Notes: generated by a model not told the origin, from the letters alone. A stretch of DNA of 64,000 nt from Jeotgalibaca ciconiae (GCF_003955755.1 NZ_CP034465.1:2722001-2786000); one strand, 5' to 3'; shown: positions 48,999-60,282, counted from the first letter of the stretch. Program-made: numbers and translations.

Positions 48999-49892
48999 TT
49001 ATTGAGTCATAATATTTTCAATTAAACGAGGATTCCATTTCCCCTTTTTAAACATATCGATTTCAAATCTGTAAGGGGGCTTTTTATTTTTCTTGTCTTC
49101 TCCAACGTAAGGAGTTTCCAAAATTTTTGGAAGTTCTTTTAGTTGGGGATGATGAATGATATAGTTTAATGCATCGAAGCCAATAAATCCTTCACCGATA
49201 TTCGCGTGCCGATCTTTATGAGCGCCTACGTCATTTTTTGAATCATTCACATGAACCACTTTCAAACGATCCAGACCAATAGTTTTATCGAACTCTTCTA
49301 AAACACCATCAAAATCCTCGCGGACATTATATCCTGCATCATGAGTATGACAAGTATCAAAAGTAACCGATAACTTCTCATTATGAGTAACACCGTCAAT
49401 GATTTTTGCGATTTCTTCAAAGTTTCTCCCTACTTCTGTTCCTTTTCCAGCCATTGTCTCCAGAGCAATCTGAGCTGTTTGGTTTGATTCCAACACTTCA
49501 TTCAAGCCTTTTATAATTTGAGCAATCCCTAAATCTGCTCCCGCTCCTACATGTGAACCGGGGTGCATAGTGATTTGCCTTGCTCCTAAAGCTTGTGCAC
49601 GAACAATTTCTTCTTTCAAGAATTGTATAGCAAACTCAAAATGATCTGGTTTGGTAGTATTGGCTAAATTAATAATGTAAGGTGCGTGAACAACCAATTC
49701 CAGAATATTATTTGTTGACATGAATTCGATTCCAGCAGGAATATTCATATCGTCGATATTTTTTCTCCTCGTATTTTGGGGTGCTCCTGTATAAATCATA
49801 AATGTATTCGCACCATATGAAAAAGCTTCTTCTGCTGATCCTAGAAGCATTTTTTTCCCAGACATTGATACGTGAGATCCAAGTTTCAGCAT
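48999..49892 (-). CDS. nfo: Endonuclease IV (AP endonuclease)
   Basis: Zinc-dependent enzyme cutting DNA at abasic sites for base excision repair. The 297-residue length is typical. Metal ligands are visible in [41 protein letters not shown] and [19 protein letters not shown] start after AGGAGG. A terminator separates it from aspS upstream. Confidence 0.97.
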   Translation of the reverse strand: MLKLGSHVSMSGKKMLLGSAEEAFSYGANTFMIYTGAPQNTRRKNIDDMNIPAGIEFMSTNNILELVVHAPYIINLANTTKPDHFEFAIQFLKEEIVRAQALGARQITMHPGSHVGAGADLGIAQIIKGLNEVLESNQTAQIALETMAGKGTEVGRNFEEIAKIIDGVTHNEKLSVTFDTCHTHDAGYNVREDFDGVLEEFDKTIGLDRLKVVHVNDSKNDVGAHKDRHANIGEGFIGFDALNYIIHHPQLKELPKILETPYVGEDKKNKKPPYRFEIDMFKKGKWNPRLIENIMTQ

Positions 49893-49916
49893 AACATCCT
49901 CCTATAAAACCCTTAT

Positions 49917-49958
49917 AAAAACTCTATGTTACAGTCTTGATTGTAACATAGAGTTTTT
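49917..49958. terminator. Terminator after aspS
   Basis: AAAAACTCTATGTTACA pairs with TGTAACATAGAGTTTTT; T runs on both strands. It ends hisS-aspS. Confidence 0.9.
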
Positions 49959-49969
49959 CTCGATTCTTT

Positions 49970-51736
49970 TTATTCTTCTATTGTTAAGCGTAAATTTAAC
50001 TCTTGCAGCTGATTATCACTAATTTCATCCGGAGCTTTTGTCATTGGATCATATGCCTTTCCATTCTTAGGAAATGCAATTACTTCACGGATGTTATTTT
50101 CACCCGCTAATAACATTACTAAACGATCCAGCCCGAGAGCAATACCCCCATGTGGAGGGAAGCCATAGTCAAATGCTTCTAGTAAAAATCCAAATTCAGC
50201 TTCTGCTTCTTCAGGAGTAAAGCCTAATGCAGCAAACATCTTCTCTTGTACTTCTCGAGTGAAGATACGCAATGATCCGCCACCAATTTCGTATCCATTT
50301 AGAACAATGTCATATGCTTGTGCATGGACTGCTGCTGGATCCTCTGATAATAGATGAACATCTTCTTCTTTTGGCTGTGTGAATGGATGGTGAAGAGCAA
50401 CAAAGCGTTTTTCATCTTCATCGTATTCCAACAGCGGCCAGTCAACAACCCATAAGAAATTAAATTTACTTTCATCAATCATGTTAAATTCGCGTCCGAA
50501 TTTCAAACGCAACTCTCCAAGTGATTGAGCAACAACTTCTTTCTTATCAGCAACAAACATCAATAAGTCACCAACTTCTGCATCCATCGTTTGAATCAAC
50601 GAATCAGCATCATCTGCAAAGAATTTTGCAACGGCTCCTGTCAGACCGTCTTCAGTGACTTTTACCCAAGCCAATCCTTTTGCACCAAATTGTTTAATGA
50701 AATCAGTCAGGCCATCCATATCTTTGCGAGAATAGCTGTCTGCTCTTCCTTTTAGGTTCAAGCCTTTAACTTGTCCGCCATTAGCAAGAGCTTGTTTGAA
50801 TACATTGAAGCTCGTTTCTTTTGCGAATTCTTCCAAGTCAATCAATTCCAAGCCAAATCTCGTATCAGGTTTGTCAGAACCAAAACGATTCATTGCTTCT
50901 GCATAGGTCATACGTGGGAAAGGTACTGGAATGTCAATATTTAATGTATCTTTCGTAACTTTTTTCAGCATGTTTTCTGTTAAGGTTTGGATTTCTTCTG
51001 CAGATAAGAAGCTTGTTTCTAAGTCAACTTGCGTAAATTCAGGCTGACGATCTCCACGTAAATCTTCATCTCGGAAACAGCGAACGATTTGATAATAGCG
51101 ATCGATTCCGGCACCCATCAATAATTGCTTGAATAATTGAGGAGATTGAGGCAATGCGTAAAAAGTTCCTGGATGAACGCGAGATGGAACAACATAGTCA
51201 CGAGCCCCTTCTGGCGTAGATTTTGTTAGATAAGGTGTTTCTACATCCATAAATCCTTCTTCATCTAAGTAATTACGAATTGATCTTGTTGTTTGATGGC
51301 GTAATTTAAGGTTGTTCAGCATTTTCTCTTTGCGCAGATCGATAAAACGATATTTCATACGCAATTCATCTGCCACAGTATTTTCATCGTCTACATAAAA
51401 CGGTGGTGTTTTTGCTTTTGCTAATACTTTCGCATCACTTACTTCTAGTTCCACTGTTCCAGTTTTAATATTGGGGTTTATTTGATCTTCTTCTCTTTTT
51501 ACAACCGTACCTTTTACTTCAAGAATGTATTCATTTCGAACACTTTCAGCTAATTCAAATAACTCTGGGTTATTTTCGTGATTAAATACAATTTGTAAAA
51601 TTCCTTCTCGATCACGTAAGTGAATGAAGATTAACCCACCTAAATCTCGGCGACGGTTTACCCATCCTTTGACAATAACTTCTTGTCCTACAAATTCTTC
51701 CGTTATAAGACCACAATATTGGGTTCTTTTCTCCAT
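49970..51736 (-). CDS. aspS: Aspartyl-tRNA synthetase
   Basis: Class II synthetase; 588 residues from the ATG at 51736, seven bases after AGGAGAG (an in-frame TTG two codons upstream is too close). N-terminal OB-fold anticodon-binding domain ([20 protein letters not shown]), class II motif 2 ([16 protein letters not shown]), the bacterial GAD insertion, and motif 3 ([12 protein letters not shown]). Whether it also charges tRNA-Asn cannot be read here. Follows hisS by 26 bases; both genes lie behind one T-box. Confidence 0.97.
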   Translation of the reverse strand: MEKRTQYCGLITEEFVGQEVIVKGWVNRRRDLGGLIFIHLRDREGILQIVFNHENNPELFELAESVRNEYILEVKGTVVKREEDQINPNIKTGTVELEVSDAKVLAKAKTPPFYVDDENTVADELRMKYRFIDLRKEKMLNNLKLRHQTTRSIRNYLDEEGFMDVETPYLTKSTPEGARDYVVPSRVHPGTFYALPQSPQLFKQLLMGAGIDRYYQIVRCFRDEDLRGDRQPEFTQVDLETSFLSAEEIQTLTENMLKKVTKDTLNIDIPVPFPRMTYAEAMNRFGSDKPDTRFGLELIDLEEFAKETSFNVFKQALANGGQVKGLNLKGRADSYSRKDMDGLTDFIKQFGAKGLAWVKVTEDGLTGAVAKFFADDADSLIQTMDAEVGDLLMFVADKKEVVAQSLGELRLKFGREFNMIDESKFNFLWVVDWPLLEYDEDEKRFVALHHPFTQPKEEDVHLLSEDPAAVHAQAYDIVLNGYEIGGGSLRIFTREVQEKMFAALGFTPEEAEAEFGFLLEAFDYGFPPHGGIALGLDRLVMLLAGENNIREVIAFPKNGKAYDPMTKAPDEISDNQLQELNLRLTIEE

Positions 51737-51762
51737 TTTCAATCTCTCCTATAGAAGCTATT

Positions 51763-53082
51763 TTATTCTTTACCAAAAAACTCATTGAAAGCAGTCATAT
51801 CTGTCGTATTTGTATTAAATACTCGTTCAAAGTTGGCGTAAATTTCATTGAAAGGTACTTCTACTTCTCGTCCTGTTTCCATCACTTTAAATTTCGCAAC
51901 TTTATTTGCCAATTCATCCTCGCCTATTGTTAAAACAACTTTGGCACGATTCTTGGATGCCGTACGGAATTGTGCTTTTGCTTTACGATTCATATAATCA
52001 CGATCTGCAGAATATCCTGCTTGTCGAACTGCTTGAGTAAGTTTCAGCGTTTCAATATTTGTGCTTTCACCCAAGCCTACAATATATACATCCAGTTCTT
52101 CTATTTCAGGAATCTCTATTTTTTGTTGTTGAATTAGCAGAATCAATCGTTCCAGACCTAAGCCGAAGCCAAAGCCTGGATCACTCGGCCCACCGATTTC
52201 TTCAACAAGTCCGTCGTATCTTCCCCCACCACAAATCGTAGTTTCTGACCCAAATACTTTTGATGTGGTCATAATCTCGAAAATCGTATCTTGATAATAA
52301 TCCAGCCCTCTTACCATGTTCGCATCAATGCTATAAGGAATATTTAATTCTTTCAACATAATCTGAACATCTTCGAAGTGTTGTTTTGATTCACTTGACA
52401 AGAAATCCAAAATATTTGGAGCATTTTTCACAATCTCTTTATCACGTTTATCTTTACTGTCTAATACACGTAAAGGATTATTGTGCAAACGTGTTTGAGA
52501 GTCGGAACTCAATTCATTAAAGAACGGTTCTAAATATGCGATTAAAGCTTCTCGATACTTCAAACGATCCTCTTTTTTCCCTAGAGAATTTATGACTAGA
52601 CGTACATCTTCTATCCCTATTTCAGATAGCAAGTCCCATGCTAGAGCAATTGATTCTACATCAACAGCTGGATTGGTACTGCCTAATACCTCTACACCTA
52701 ATTGATGGAACTGACGGCTTCTTCCACCCTGCGGTCTTTCATAGCGAAACATTGGGCTCAAATAGTACACTTTTAGGGGCTTTGGATATTCTGGACCGAA
52801 TAATTTATTTTCAACGTAGGCACGAACAATCGGAGCTGTCCCTTCTGGTTTTAGTGCAAGTCTTCGCCCGCCTTTGTCTTCAAAATCATACATTTCTTTT
52901 GATACAATATCACTGGTATCCCCTACGCTACGTGAAAACAAGTCATAGCTTTCAAAAAGCGGTGTGCGAATTTCAGAATATTGATAATCATGCATGATAA
53001 TTCTTGCTGTTTCTTCAACATAATGCCATATTTTCATATCATCTAAATATATATCAGAAGTACCTTTTGGCTTTTGAATCAT
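51763..53082 (-). CDS. hisS: Histidyl-tRNA synthetase
   Basis: Class II synthetase of 439 residues. Motif 2 is [16 protein letters not shown] near 112-127, the HisA motif is [12 protein letters not shown] near 258, motif 3 lies in [14 protein letters not shown], and a C-terminal anticodon-binding domain follows. ATG start after AAGGAGAG. First gene of the hisS-aspS operon, with a T-box leader whose apparent specifier is an aspartate codon. Confidence 0.97.
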   Translation of the reverse strand: MIQKPKGTSDIYLDDMKIWHYVEETARIIMHDYQYSEIRTPLFESYDLFSRSVGDTSDIVSKEMYDFEDKGGRRLALKPEGTAPIVRAYVENKLFGPEYPKPLKVYYLSPMFRYERPQGGRSRQFHQLGVEVLGSTNPAVDVESIALAWDLLSEIGIEDVRLVINSLGKKEDRLKYREALIAYLEPFFNELSSDSQTRLHNNPLRVLDSKDKRDKEIVKNAPNILDFLSSESKQHFEDVQIMLKELNIPYSIDANMVRGLDYYQDTIFEIMTTSKVFGSETTICGGGRYDGLVEEIGGPSDPGFGFGLGLERLILLIQQQKIEIPEIEELDVYIVGLGESTNIETLKLTQAVRQAGYSADRDYMNRKAKAQFRTASKNRAKVVLTIGEDELANKVAKFKVMETGREVEVPFNEIYANFERVFNTNTTDMTAFNEFFGKE

Positions 53083-53125
53083 GGATTCTTCTCTCCTTCG
53101 AAATCAATATTACTTTTCCTTTAGC

Positions 53126-53163
53126 AAAAAAAATAGCCCTATCCCTATAAATTGGGAAAGGAC
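53126..53163 (-). terminator. T-box terminator of hisS-aspS
   Basis: Stem GTCCTTTCCC / GGGATAGGGC (one mismatch, one G-U pair) with an eight-base loop and then TATTTTTTTT on the minus strand. Confidence 0.82.
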
Positions 53164-53362
53164 GTGATGAGGACGTGGTACCACCTTAATTCGAGAGTAT
53201 AAAAACTCTCCTCAGCAGTTAACGCCTGCAACGTGATAGCTTTTCACTATCAATCCTCCAACTCGTCTTTCGAAACAAACATCTGGAATAGTTTTCAACC
53301 TAGACTATTCTCTCTAAAACAGATACACTTGATTCTACTTTAATCTTCACAGGAAAAATATT
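53126..53362 (-). ncRNA. T-box riboswitch upstream of hisS-aspS
   Basis: The T-box AAGGTGGTACCACGTCC is at 53187-53171 on the minus strand, just before the terminator. Upstream lie hairpins (for example GATAGTGAAAAGCTATC and GAGAGTTTTTATACTCTC) and a Stem I with an AAAGTAGA motif. The likely specifier is GAC (aspartate) at 53267-53265, in GAAAGACGAG; I see no CAC histidine codon in the right place. With the promoters on each side this accounts for the 496-base gap between hisS and the amidase gene. Confidence 0.88.
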
Positions 53363-53368
53363 ATATTC

Positions 53369-53397
53369 AAGATACAAGACTCCGCTATATTTGTCAA
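53369..53397 (-). promoter_or_regulatory. Promoter of the hisS-aspS T-box transcript
   Basis: TTGACA (53397-53392), 17-base spacer, TATCTT (53374-53369). A TATAAT-like sequence lies eight bases further down and could be the real -10 with a different -35. Confidence 0.6.
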
Positions 53398-53506
53398 GCT
53401 TAAAATGAAAAAACAATGAGAAATAATAAGTAGAATCAATAAATAGTGATTTTGGCGGAATTGAAAATTTTTATGAGAATTTCTTCTCACTTATTATGAA
53501 AAGGCT

Positions 53507-53536
53507 TTGCATATCTTTTCATAGGTTTGCTATAAT
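53507..53536 (+). promoter_or_regulatory. Promoter of the amidase gene
   Basis: TTGCAT (53507-53512), 18-base spacer and TATAAT (53531-53536) preceded by TGC, an extended -10. Between 53398 and 53506 I see nothing besides AT-rich spacer. Confidence 0.7.
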
Positions 53537-53578
53537 ATGAGACAAAGAGTAAATTATTTAAGAAAGGGGGGGCAATAA

Positions 53579-54895
53579 TTGAGAACATTACAATTAAGTA
53601 GAAATGCCATGCTCATTCTGCTTGTCGTCTTTTTTATGACGCTTGGTTCAATTGGAACAGTGGCCTTAGCAAACTATACGAATGTAGTTGTTGAAGCCAG
53701 TGTAGTGAATGTGCGTCTCGGCCCTGGCCTTTCCTATGAAATAATGACACAAGTCCAGGGAGGAGCGAACGTAAATGTTCTTTCTGAGAAAAATGAATGG
53801 TACAAAGTTAGACTAGATGATGGGAGAATCGGTTGGATTGCTAGTTGGTTAGTTGATAATACAGAAGTGGCAGCAAGCCAAAATCTAGTTGCCACAATTA
53901 TCGAATCTTCTGTAAATGTTCGCGAGGAAAACAGTCAGGAGGCCGAGATTGTAGGAACCGCCGTCGAAGGCGAACAATTTAATCTGTTGTATGAAGAAAA
54001 TGGCTGGAGTCAAATCTATTACCATGATCGTGTTGCTTGGGTACTTTCCGAACTAGTAGAGCTTTCACCAGGCTTGATTGAATCAGAAATAGAAGCAGAA
54101 CAAGATATGTCTGCTGAAACAACCCCAGTAGCGGGAAATATAACGATTATTAATGAGGGTGTCAATATTCGATCCGGTCCATCTCTAAATGATGAAGTTC
54201 TAATGACTGCCACTTTAGGAGAGTCTTTCCCATTTATTCGGGAGGTAGGAGATTTTTATGAAGTTGAGTTTGAGGATGGAACTACTGGTTTTATTGCCAA
54301 TTGGTTGGTTGAGCTTGACAGCACAATCTCTCAAAACGAAGCTCCGCTTATCACGACTACTTTATCAGAAGCAACGATTGTCATTGATCCTGGTCATGGG
54401 GGAACAGATCCAGGAGCGCTGGGTTCATTCGTGTACGAAAAAGAAGTTACCTTAAGCACTGCAGAACAAGTTGCTAAAAAGTTAGAACAAGCTGGTGCGA
54501 ATGTCATCCTGACTAGAACGGATGATGAATCCGTATCTTTAGAAGAACGCGTCTGGATGAGCAATAGCTACCAAGCAGATCTGTTCATCAGTCTTCATTA
54601 CGATTCCACCCCAGAAGGAGTATTTGGTACTGGATTTACAACTTATTACTATAATGGAAATGATTCTTATTTAGCAGAATTAATGAATGATAAGTTAGGT
54701 CAGAATCTGCCGCTTCAAAATAATGGTGTGGCATTTGGTGATTATCTTGTTCTGAGAGAAAACTCACAGCCTTCCTTGCTACTTGAATTAGGATATATGA
54801 ACAATGATGATGATGCCTATACCTTTGATAATAATTATTATCGAGATTTAGTTGCAGACAGTATATTCGCAGCTTTAACAGAATATTTTCAATAA
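53579..54895 (+). CDS. N-acetylmuramoyl-L-alanine amidase with three SH3b domains
   Basis: Secreted or membrane-anchored peptidoglycan hydrolase of the YrvJ type; 438 residues. An N-terminal hydrophobic segment (about 11-32) is a signal or anchor. Three bacterial SH3 domains follow at about 37-93, 103-161 and 186-245, each with a VNxRxGP-like repeat. The Amidase_3 domain occupies about 266-437 with zinc ligands H273, E287 and H340 and catalytic E403. The start is TTG after AAAGGGGGGG. The rel-dtd-amidase-hisS-aspS neighbourhood is conserved in Firmicutes, though here the amidase is divergently oriented. Confidence 0.92.
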   Translation: MRTLQLSRNAMLILLVVFFMTLGSIGTVALANYTNVVVEASVVNVRLGPGLSYEIMTQVQGGANVNVLSEKNEWYKVRLDDGRIGWIASWLVDNTEVAASQNLVATIIESSVNVREENSQEAEIVGTAVEGEQFNLLYEENGWSQIYYHDRVAWVLSELVELSPGLIESEIEAEQDMSAETTPVAGNITIINEGVNIRSGPSLNDEVLMTATLGESFPFIREVGDFYEVEFEDGTTGFIANWLVELDSTISQNEAPLITTTLSEATIVIDPGHGGTDPGALGSFVYEKEVTLSTAEQVAKKLEQAGANVILTRTDDESVSLEERVWMSNSYQADLFISLHYDSTPEGVFGTGFTTYYYNGNDSYLAELMNDKLGQNLPLQNNGVAFGDYLVLRENSQPSLLLELGYMNNDDDAYTFDNNYYRDLVADSIFAALTEYFQ

Positions 54896-54898
54896 ACA

Positions 54899-54941
54899 AA
54901 ATAAGAGAATGGGACTTCTTGTGAGTCCCATTCTCTTATTT
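54899..54941. terminator. Bidirectional terminator between the amidase gene and dtd
   Basis: An 18-base inverted repeat (AAATAAGAGAATGGGACT and complement) with a seven-base loop, followed by TGTTTTT on the plus strand. It overlaps the last codons of dtd. Confidence 0.9.
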
Positions 54942-55382
54942 GTTTTTACTATCAATCAGAATTGTGACGGGTCCATCGTTTATTAATTGAACCTGCATAT
55001 CAGCACCAAAGATGCCTGTTTCAACAATGAGATCATGAGAACGCAAGATCTCATTTAAATTCTGATAGAGAGTCTCCCCCACTTCTGGTTGAGCTGCTTC
55101 TATAAAGCTGGGTCTATTTCCTTTTTTCGTGTTCGCCAAAAGTGTGAACTGTGATATGGAAAGTATTTGCCCGCCCACTTCTTTTAAGGAACGATTCATC
55201 TTTCCTTCTTCATCCTCAAACACTCGTAAATTTACAATTTTACGGGCAAGGTAATGAACATCCTCTTCTGTATCTTCATTTCCAACTCCTACAAGTAAGA
55301 CAAAGCCTTTTTGGATTGAACCAACACACGTATTTTCAACTTCAACCGATGCACTTGAGACTCTTTGAATTACCACCCTCAT
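54936..55382 (-). CDS. dtd: D-aminoacyl-tRNA deacylase
   Basis: Hydrolyses D-amino acids (and glycine mischarged on tRNA-Ala) from tRNA. The 148-residue length is standard. Family motifs are [15 protein letters not shown] near the middle and NDGPVTI near the C terminus, and the protein begins [18 protein letters not shown] start after AGGAG at ten bases. It follows rel by 20 bases and shares its transcript. Confidence 0.96.
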   Translation of the reverse strand: MRVVIQRVSSASVEVENTCVGSIQKGFVLLVGVGNEDTEEDVHYLARKIVNLRVFEDEEGKMNRSLKEVGGQILSISQFTLLANTKKGNRPSFIEAAQPEVGETLYQNLNEILRSHDLIVETGIFGADMQVQLINDGPVTILIDSKNK

Positions 55383-55402
55383 CTGCCTAACGCTCCTAAC
55401 AC

Positions 55403-57619
55403 TTAAGATGTTACCCGACGAACGCTGTATACATCCGGAATATTTTTAATTTTGTCGACAATTTTATCTAACTGGCTTAAGTTTTGGATACTCAACTTAA
55501 GCGTAATAGTCGCGATTTTATTATCATCTATTTTTCCATTTACACTATTTAAATTCTTTGTCATGGAGTTGATAACATGAAGCACTTCATTCAATAAACC
55601 GGAACGATTGTATCCTTCTACCAATAACTCGGTTTCATAATCAATTGTCGATGATCCAGAATCTTCCCATTCAACTTCGATTAACCGATCTTTATTTTCA
55701 TCAGAAAGTTGGACGTTCGGACAATCGGTTCGATGAACAGAGATTCCTCTTCCTCGAGTAATATAACCAATGATCTCATCACCTGGAACAGGATTACAAC
55801 AGTGGCTAATCCGTATTAAAAGATTGTCAACACCCTGGATGACAATGCCTCCTTCATGACGTATTTTCATTTTAGAGGGCTCTTTTTTCGTTTTTTGCTC
55901 AATTGTTTCCAACGCTTGCTCTTGTTTTTGATGATCTCTTTCCCGACGAGCTTTTTCTGTAATTCTATTTGCAACAATGAATGGGGAAAGTTCTCCAAAA
56001 CCAACTGCCGCAAATAAATCATTTTCAGTCTGCATATTGAATCTTTGTAAAGCGTCTTTTAACACTGGCTTTGTCAAAAACTCTTTAGGAGAAAATTCCA
56101 TTTCTTGGAGTTGTTTCTCCATCATTATGCGTCCTTTTTCAATATTTTCTTCTCGATCCTGCAACTTAAAGAAGCGCTTGATTTTATTTTTTGCTTTATT
56201 GGTTGTCACTAAGCTAATCCAGTCACGACTTGGCCCAAATGAATTTGGGGATGTCATAACTTCTACAATATCACCATTTTGAAGTTTATAGTTCAGAGGA
56301 ACAATTTTACTATTTACTTTTGCCCCTACAGTTTTATTACCAACTTCTGAATGGACATTATAGGCAAAATCTAAAGGTCCGGCACCAAATGGCAACTCCA
56401 TAACGTCACCTTTCGGAGTGAATACATACACCTTGTCTTTAAATATATCTTCTTTTACACTTTCTACAAATTCACTCGCATTACGTGAATCATCTTGTAA
56501 GTCAATCAAATCACGGAACCAGTTCAACTGTCTTTGAAGGGTGTTTTCTTCCCCTTCAACTTTCTTAGTAGTACCCTCTTTATAAGCCCAGTGAGCCGCA
56601 ACCCCAAACTCAGCTACCTGATGCATTTCTTCCGTTCTTATTTGGATTTCAATGGGGGTGCCCTTTAATCCGATCACAGTAGTATGCAGAGATTGATACA
56701 TATTTGCTTTTGGCATAGCAATATAATCTTTAAAGCGTCCTGGCATAGGCTTCCATTTTGTATGGATTGCACCTAAAACAGCGTAGCAATCTTTAATAGA
56801 ATCCACGATTACTCGTACAGCTAATAAATCATAGATTTCATTAAATTGCTTTTTCTGATCTTTCATTTTTTGGTAAATAGAATAAATGTGTTTTGGCCTG
56901 CCGTAAATACTCGCTTCAATATTCAATTCTTCAATTGATTCAGTGATTTTATTTATCGTATCGGAAATATAATGTTCTCGTTCATCTCGTTTTGTATTCA
57001 TCAAATGAACAATACGGTAATATTGTTGAGGATTTAAATAACGTAAAGATGTATCTTCTAATTCCCATTTCACACGGTTGATCCCTAGACGGTGAGCCAA
57101 GGGTGCATAGATTTCCAATGTTTCATTTGAAATACTTCTTTGTTTTTCTGGCTTATGGAATTTTAAAGTCCGCATATTGTGCAAGCGGTCGGCTAGTTTT
57201 ACCATAATAATTCGAATGTCATTCGCCATTGCTAATAGCATTTTCCGATGATTTTCTGCCAATTGTTCTTCATGAGATTTGTATTTGATTTTACCTAGTT
57301 TTGTTACTCCATCTACCAAAATCGCAACGGTTTTTGAGAATTCAGTTTCTATGTCTTCTAAAGTATAATCGGTATCTTCTACAACATCATGAAGAAAGCC
57401 TGTTGCAATTGTATCTGGATCTAATTTTAACTCTGCTAAAATAGCTGCAACTTGGGTAGGATGAACAAAGTATTCTTCACCAGATTTCCTCATTTGACCT
57501 TTATGCGCTTGTTCGGCAAAATCAGCTGCCTTCTGGACAAAAGCCGTGTGGGAAGAATTCATGTAAGAAGCACATAAATCAATTACTTCTTGTTTTGTAT
57601 ATGTTTTGTTTTTTGGCAT
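55403..57619 (-). CDS. rel: Bifunctional (p)ppGpp synthetase/hydrolase Rel
   Basis: Stringent-response enzyme; 738 residues, full length. Order: HD hydrolase domain ([21 protein letters not shown] near 71, [13 protein letters not shown] near 140), synthetase domain ([50 protein letters not shown]), TGS ([21 protein letters not shown]), a zinc-finger region with CCNPVPGD, and a C-terminal ACT domain. The intact HD motif predicts both synthesis and hydrolysis. ATG start after AAGAGGTG. It precedes dtd. Confidence 0.97.
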   Translation of the reverse strand: MPKNKTYTKQEVIDLCASYMNSSHTAFVQKAADFAEQAHKGQMRKSGEEYFVHPTQVAAILAELKLDPDTIATGFLHDVVEDTDYTLEDIETEFSKTVAILVDGVTKLGKIKYKSHEEQLAENHRKMLLAMANDIRIIMVKLADRLHNMRTLKFHKPEKQRSISNETLEIYAPLAHRLGINRVKWELEDTSLRYLNPQQYYRIVHLMNTKRDEREHYISDTINKITESIEELNIEASIYGRPKHIYSIYQKMKDQKKQFNEIYDLLAVRVIVDSIKDCYAVLGAIHTKWKPMPGRFKDYIAMPKANMYQSLHTTVIGLKGTPIEIQIRTEEMHQVAEFGVAAHWAYKEGTTKKVEGEENTLQRQLNWFRDLIDLQDDSRNASEFVESVKEDIFKDKVYVFTPKGDVMELPFGAGPLDFAYNVHSEVGNKTVGAKVNSKIVPLNYKLQNGDIVEVMTSPNSFGPSRDWISLVTTNKAKNKIKRFFKLQDREENIEKGRIMMEKQLQEMEFSPKEFLTKPVLKDALQRFNMQTENDLFAAVGFGELSPFIVANRITEKARRERDHQKQEQALETIEQKTKKEPSKMKIRHEGGIVIQGVDNLLIRISHCCNPVPGDEIIGYITRGRGISVHRTDCPNVQLSDENKDRLIEVEWEDSGSSTIDYETELLVEGYNRSGLLNEVLHVINSMTKNLNSVNGKIDDNKIATITLKLSIQNLSQLDKIVDKIKNIPDVYSVRRVTS

Positions 57620-57747
57620 TTTGTCACCTCTTTACTTCCAATCATTGTTAATTTATTTTTAAGTTTAATTATACGCTAATCAAGCAAATAGCGCCACGAC
57701 CTTGTTTGGTAAGTCTGTATTCATAAAAAAGGAACTGTACTTAATGA

Positions 57748-57853
57748 GAGAGTGGGAAAAAAGGCCTTTAGCCCCGGATCTTCTAACGCATATCATGTCT
57801 GTACGTTGTATAATTCGGGTAGAGACAAGGGGCTGGGAGTTTTTCCCAGCCCC
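57748..57853 (+). repeat. Dispersed intergenic repeat, short copy
   Basis: Starts GAGAGTGGGAAAAAAGGC, as at 36987, then TTTAG, and ends with a perfect ten-base hairpin (GGGGCTGGGA / TCCCAGCCCC, five-base loop), as at 37134-37160. The 60-base middle differs from the long copy. It lies between deoC and rel, whose genes are both on the minus strand. Confidence 0.75.
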
Positions 57854-57888
57854 ATCACTAAACTGTCCAGTCTTTATTTGTCACATAA

Positions 57889-58554
57889 TTATTTATTTAA
57901 AGTTTCTTTCCATTCATCTACAATGGCTTTTCCGCTTGACGCTCCTAAACGTGTGGCACCTGCTTCGATGAAGTTTTTTGCGTCTTCATATGATCGAACG
58001 CCGCCGCTCGCTTTCACTCCCATATCAGAGCCAACGGTTTCGCGCATTAACCGGATATCTTCTAACATTGCTCCGCCAGTTGAAAAACCAGTGGATGTCT
58101 TTACAAAGTCAGCTCCCGCTTCTTTTGCAATCTCACATGCTGCTTTTTTTTCTTCATCCGTCAACAGGGATGTCTCAATAATTACCTTTAATATTGCTTT
58201 GCCTTTAATTGCTTCCACAATTGAAGAAATTTCATGCTGTACCACATCATAGGCTCTCTCTTTCATTGCTCCGATGTTGATAACCATATCTACTTCCTCA
58301 GCACCATTTTGAACAGCTTGTTTTGCTTCAAATGTTTTTACTTCAGCAGTGTTTGCTCCGTGTGGAAAACCGATGACCGTACATACTTTTACATCTGAAT
58401 CATTCAGAAAAGCAGCCACTTTCTTCACCCAAAACGGTTGGACACAGACGGACATAAAGTCGTATTCAATTGCCTCTTGACATAAGTTTTGAATATCTGT
58501 TTCTGTCGCTTCTGGCTTCAATAAAGTATGGTCAATATATTTGTTTAGATTCAT
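57889..58554 (-). CDS. deoC: Deoxyribose-phosphate aldolase
   Basis: Splits 2-deoxyribose 5-phosphate to glyceraldehyde 3-phosphate and acetaldehyde in deoxynucleoside salvage. The 221-residue protein shows [11 protein letters not shown] at the N terminus, VIGFPHGAN, the catalytic lysine in [11 protein letters not shown], and the Schiff-base lysine in [16 protein letters not shown] start four bases after the rsmE stop region. Last of a five-gene run (mpg, DUF3013-like, prmA, rsmE, deoC); linkage with rRNA and protein methylation genes looks incidental. Confidence 0.95.
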   Translation of the reverse strand: MNLNKYIDHTLLKPEATETDIQNLCQEAIEYDFMSVCVQPFWVKKVAAFLNDSDVKVCTVIGFPHGANTAEVKTFEAKQAVQNGAEEVDMVINIGAMKERAYDVVQHEISSIVEAIKGKAILKVIIETSLLTDEEKKAACEIAKEAGADFVKTSTGFSTGGAMLEDIRLMRETVGSDMGVKASGGVRSYEDAKNFIEAGATRLGASSGKAIVDEWKETLNK

Positions 58555-58558
58555 TTCA

Positions 58559-59329
58559 CTAATCTCCTCTATTTAATAATTCAAATTGATATGATATTGC
58601 GGATAGTGCATATAGTGGAGCGGTTTCCGTCCGCAGTATCCTCGGCCCAAGACCACAAGTAAGAAAATCTTTTTCTCTAAATTTATCAATTTCCGCAGGG
58701 GATAACCCACCTTCTGGACCAAAAATGATTAAGAGACGTTCTCCTCGCTTCATTTGTTGAAGTGTTTTAGCAAAGGCACCTTGCTCCCCTGCTTTCGCAT
58801 CTTCCTCATAAGCAACTAATTTAAATTGATAATCGTTAGAAAACGTTAAAAGTTCATCCATAGTTTTAAGGATTTCAATTTTTGGCACAGCTTGTCGATG
58901 AGCTTGTTCAGCAGCTTCTTGAGTTATTTTTTGAAAACGTTGCTGTTTTTTCTTTTTCTTGCTCTCATCCCATTTTACAATAGAATAGTCAGAAGAAAAA
59001 GGGATGATTGTATTTACTCCCAATTCCGTGCTTTTTTGAATAATAAGGTCCAGTTTGTCTCCTTTGGGCAGACCGCAAGCAATAGTAACATCAATAGGCA
59101 GCTCATTATTTTTCCCCTCATCTGCCACCCATTTTAAAATAACTTGCTTTTCGGAAGTATACTCAATTATTTCTCCAATACAACTATAAGAATTTGGGTC
59201 TGTCACATATACTTTTGTGCCAGGCTTAAAACGCATCACATTTTTCATATGGTGATAGTGATCGCCAGAAAGAAATAAGGATGCTGTAGAAAATTCATTT
59301 AAACCTTTTGAAATCATGTATCTTTGCAT
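58559..59329 (-). CDS. rsmE: 16S rRNA m3U1498 methyltransferase RsmE
   Basis: SPOUT methyltransferase acting on U1498 of 16S rRNA. 256 residues from the ATG at 59329, which overlaps the prmA stop as TAATG. A PUA-like N-terminal domain ([19 protein letters not shown]) precedes the knotted SAM-binding domain ([14 protein letters not shown] and [16 protein letters not shown]). prmA-rsmE is a conserved pair in Firmicutes. Confidence 0.96.
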   Translation of the reverse strand: MQRYMISKGLNEFSTASLFLSGDHYHHMKNVMRFKPGTKVYVTDPNSYSCIGEIIEYTSEKQVILKWVADEGKNNELPIDVTIACGLPKGDKLDLIIQKSTELGVNTIIPFSSDYSIVKWDESKKKKKQQRFQKITQEAAEQAHRQAVPKIEILKTMDELLTFSNDYQFKLVAYEEDAKAGEQGAFAKTLQQMKRGERLLIIFGPEGGLSPAEIDKFREKDFLTCGLGPRILRTETAPLYALSAISYQFELLNRGD

Positions 59330-60282
59330 TATTCTCCCTCTAGCTCCTTTTTGCAGATGATGCAGTACCAATCTTTGGAATTTTTTATTTCCTCAATTAT
59401 AAAACCTTGTTCAACTAATACTTCTAAAAGCTCCTCTTTCTTTGAATCAATGATGCCCGATAAAATAAATACTCCGTTATTTTTAAGATTATTCCATGCA
59501 TCTTCAATCATCAATAGCAATATTTCAGCAAGTATATTTGCAACAATAATATCTGCACCTGCGTCATGAATACCCTCTAACAGGCTATTCTTCTCAATCG
59601 CAATCTGTGAAGTATATCCATTCAATTCTACATTCATCTTTGTTTGTTTGATTGCAACAGAATCAATATCATAAGCAAAAACTTCTCCTGCTCCTAATGC
59701 CTTTGAAGCGATACTCAAGATTCCTGATCCTGTCCCCACATCAAGAACCTTCTCTCCCCCTCTTACAACCGTTTCAAGAGCTTCTAACGAAAGACGAGTA
59801 GTCGGATGTGTTCCAGTCCCAAATGCCATTCCAGGATCCATTAGTAATATTTTTTCATCAACCTGTACCGGTTTGTACTTTTCCCAGAAAGGAACAATTG
59901 TTAAGTAACGCGTCACACGAATTGGATGGTAGAATTGCTTCCACGAATGCTCCCAATCCTCTTCTTTTATATCATTAATTAATAGTTCATATTTCCCAAG
60001 CGTTAAACCCATTGCAGTCATTTCGCTCATTTTTTTCCGAATAACGTTCAATGTATCCTTAAATAGTTTTTCATCTGGATAATATGCTTTTACAAATACA
60101 TCATGACCAAATTCAGGTATATCACGACTATCCTTTAACTGTCCAAATCCATCGTCTTGCAGATTAATATAGTCTAACTCATCTTCAATTACGGTACCTT
60201 GAGCTCCAGCCTCAACTAAAAGATTCGCTGTAGCGTCTGCTGCTTCTGTTGTTGTTATAATTACGACTTCATTCCACTTCAT
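59329..60282 (-). CDS. prmA: Ribosomal protein L11 methyltransferase
   Basis: Trimethylates several amino groups of ribosomal protein L11. I start at the ATG at 60282 (MKWNEVVIITTTEAAD), giving 317 residues, the normal size; the frame extending to 60339 overlaps the upstream gene much further. The N-terminal substrate domain is followed by the SAM-binding domain with GTGTHPTTRLSL, LDVGTGSGILSIA and IVANILAEIL. The start lies inside the end of the upstream DUF3013-like gene. Confidence 0.95.
   Translation of the reverse strand: MKWNEVVIITTTEAADATANLLVEAGAQGTVIEDELDYINLQDDGFGQLKDSRDIPEFGHDVFVKAYYPDEKLFKDTLNVIRKKMSEMTAMGLTLGKYELLINDIKEEDWEHSWKQFYHPIRVTRYLTIVPFWEKYKPVQVDEKILLMDPGMAFGTGTHPTTRLSLEALETVVRGGEKVLDVGTGSGILSIASKALGAGEVFAYDIDSVAIKQTKMNVELNGYTSQIAIEKNSLLEGIHDAGADIIVANILAEILLLMIEDAWNNLKNNGVFILSGIIDSKKEELLEVLVEQGFIIEEIKNSKDWYCIICKKELEGE

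Noticed and set aside
54899-54941. Third copy of the GAGAGTGGGA repeat
   Set aside because: The GAGAATGGGACT hairpin resembles the repeat's ends, but the whole sequence is a simple bidirectional terminator with no shared 5' module.
57620-57700. Promoter of rel
   Set aside because: A TATAAT is visible at about 57670 on the minus strand, but no acceptable -35 or TGn extension accompanies it, so I did not list it.
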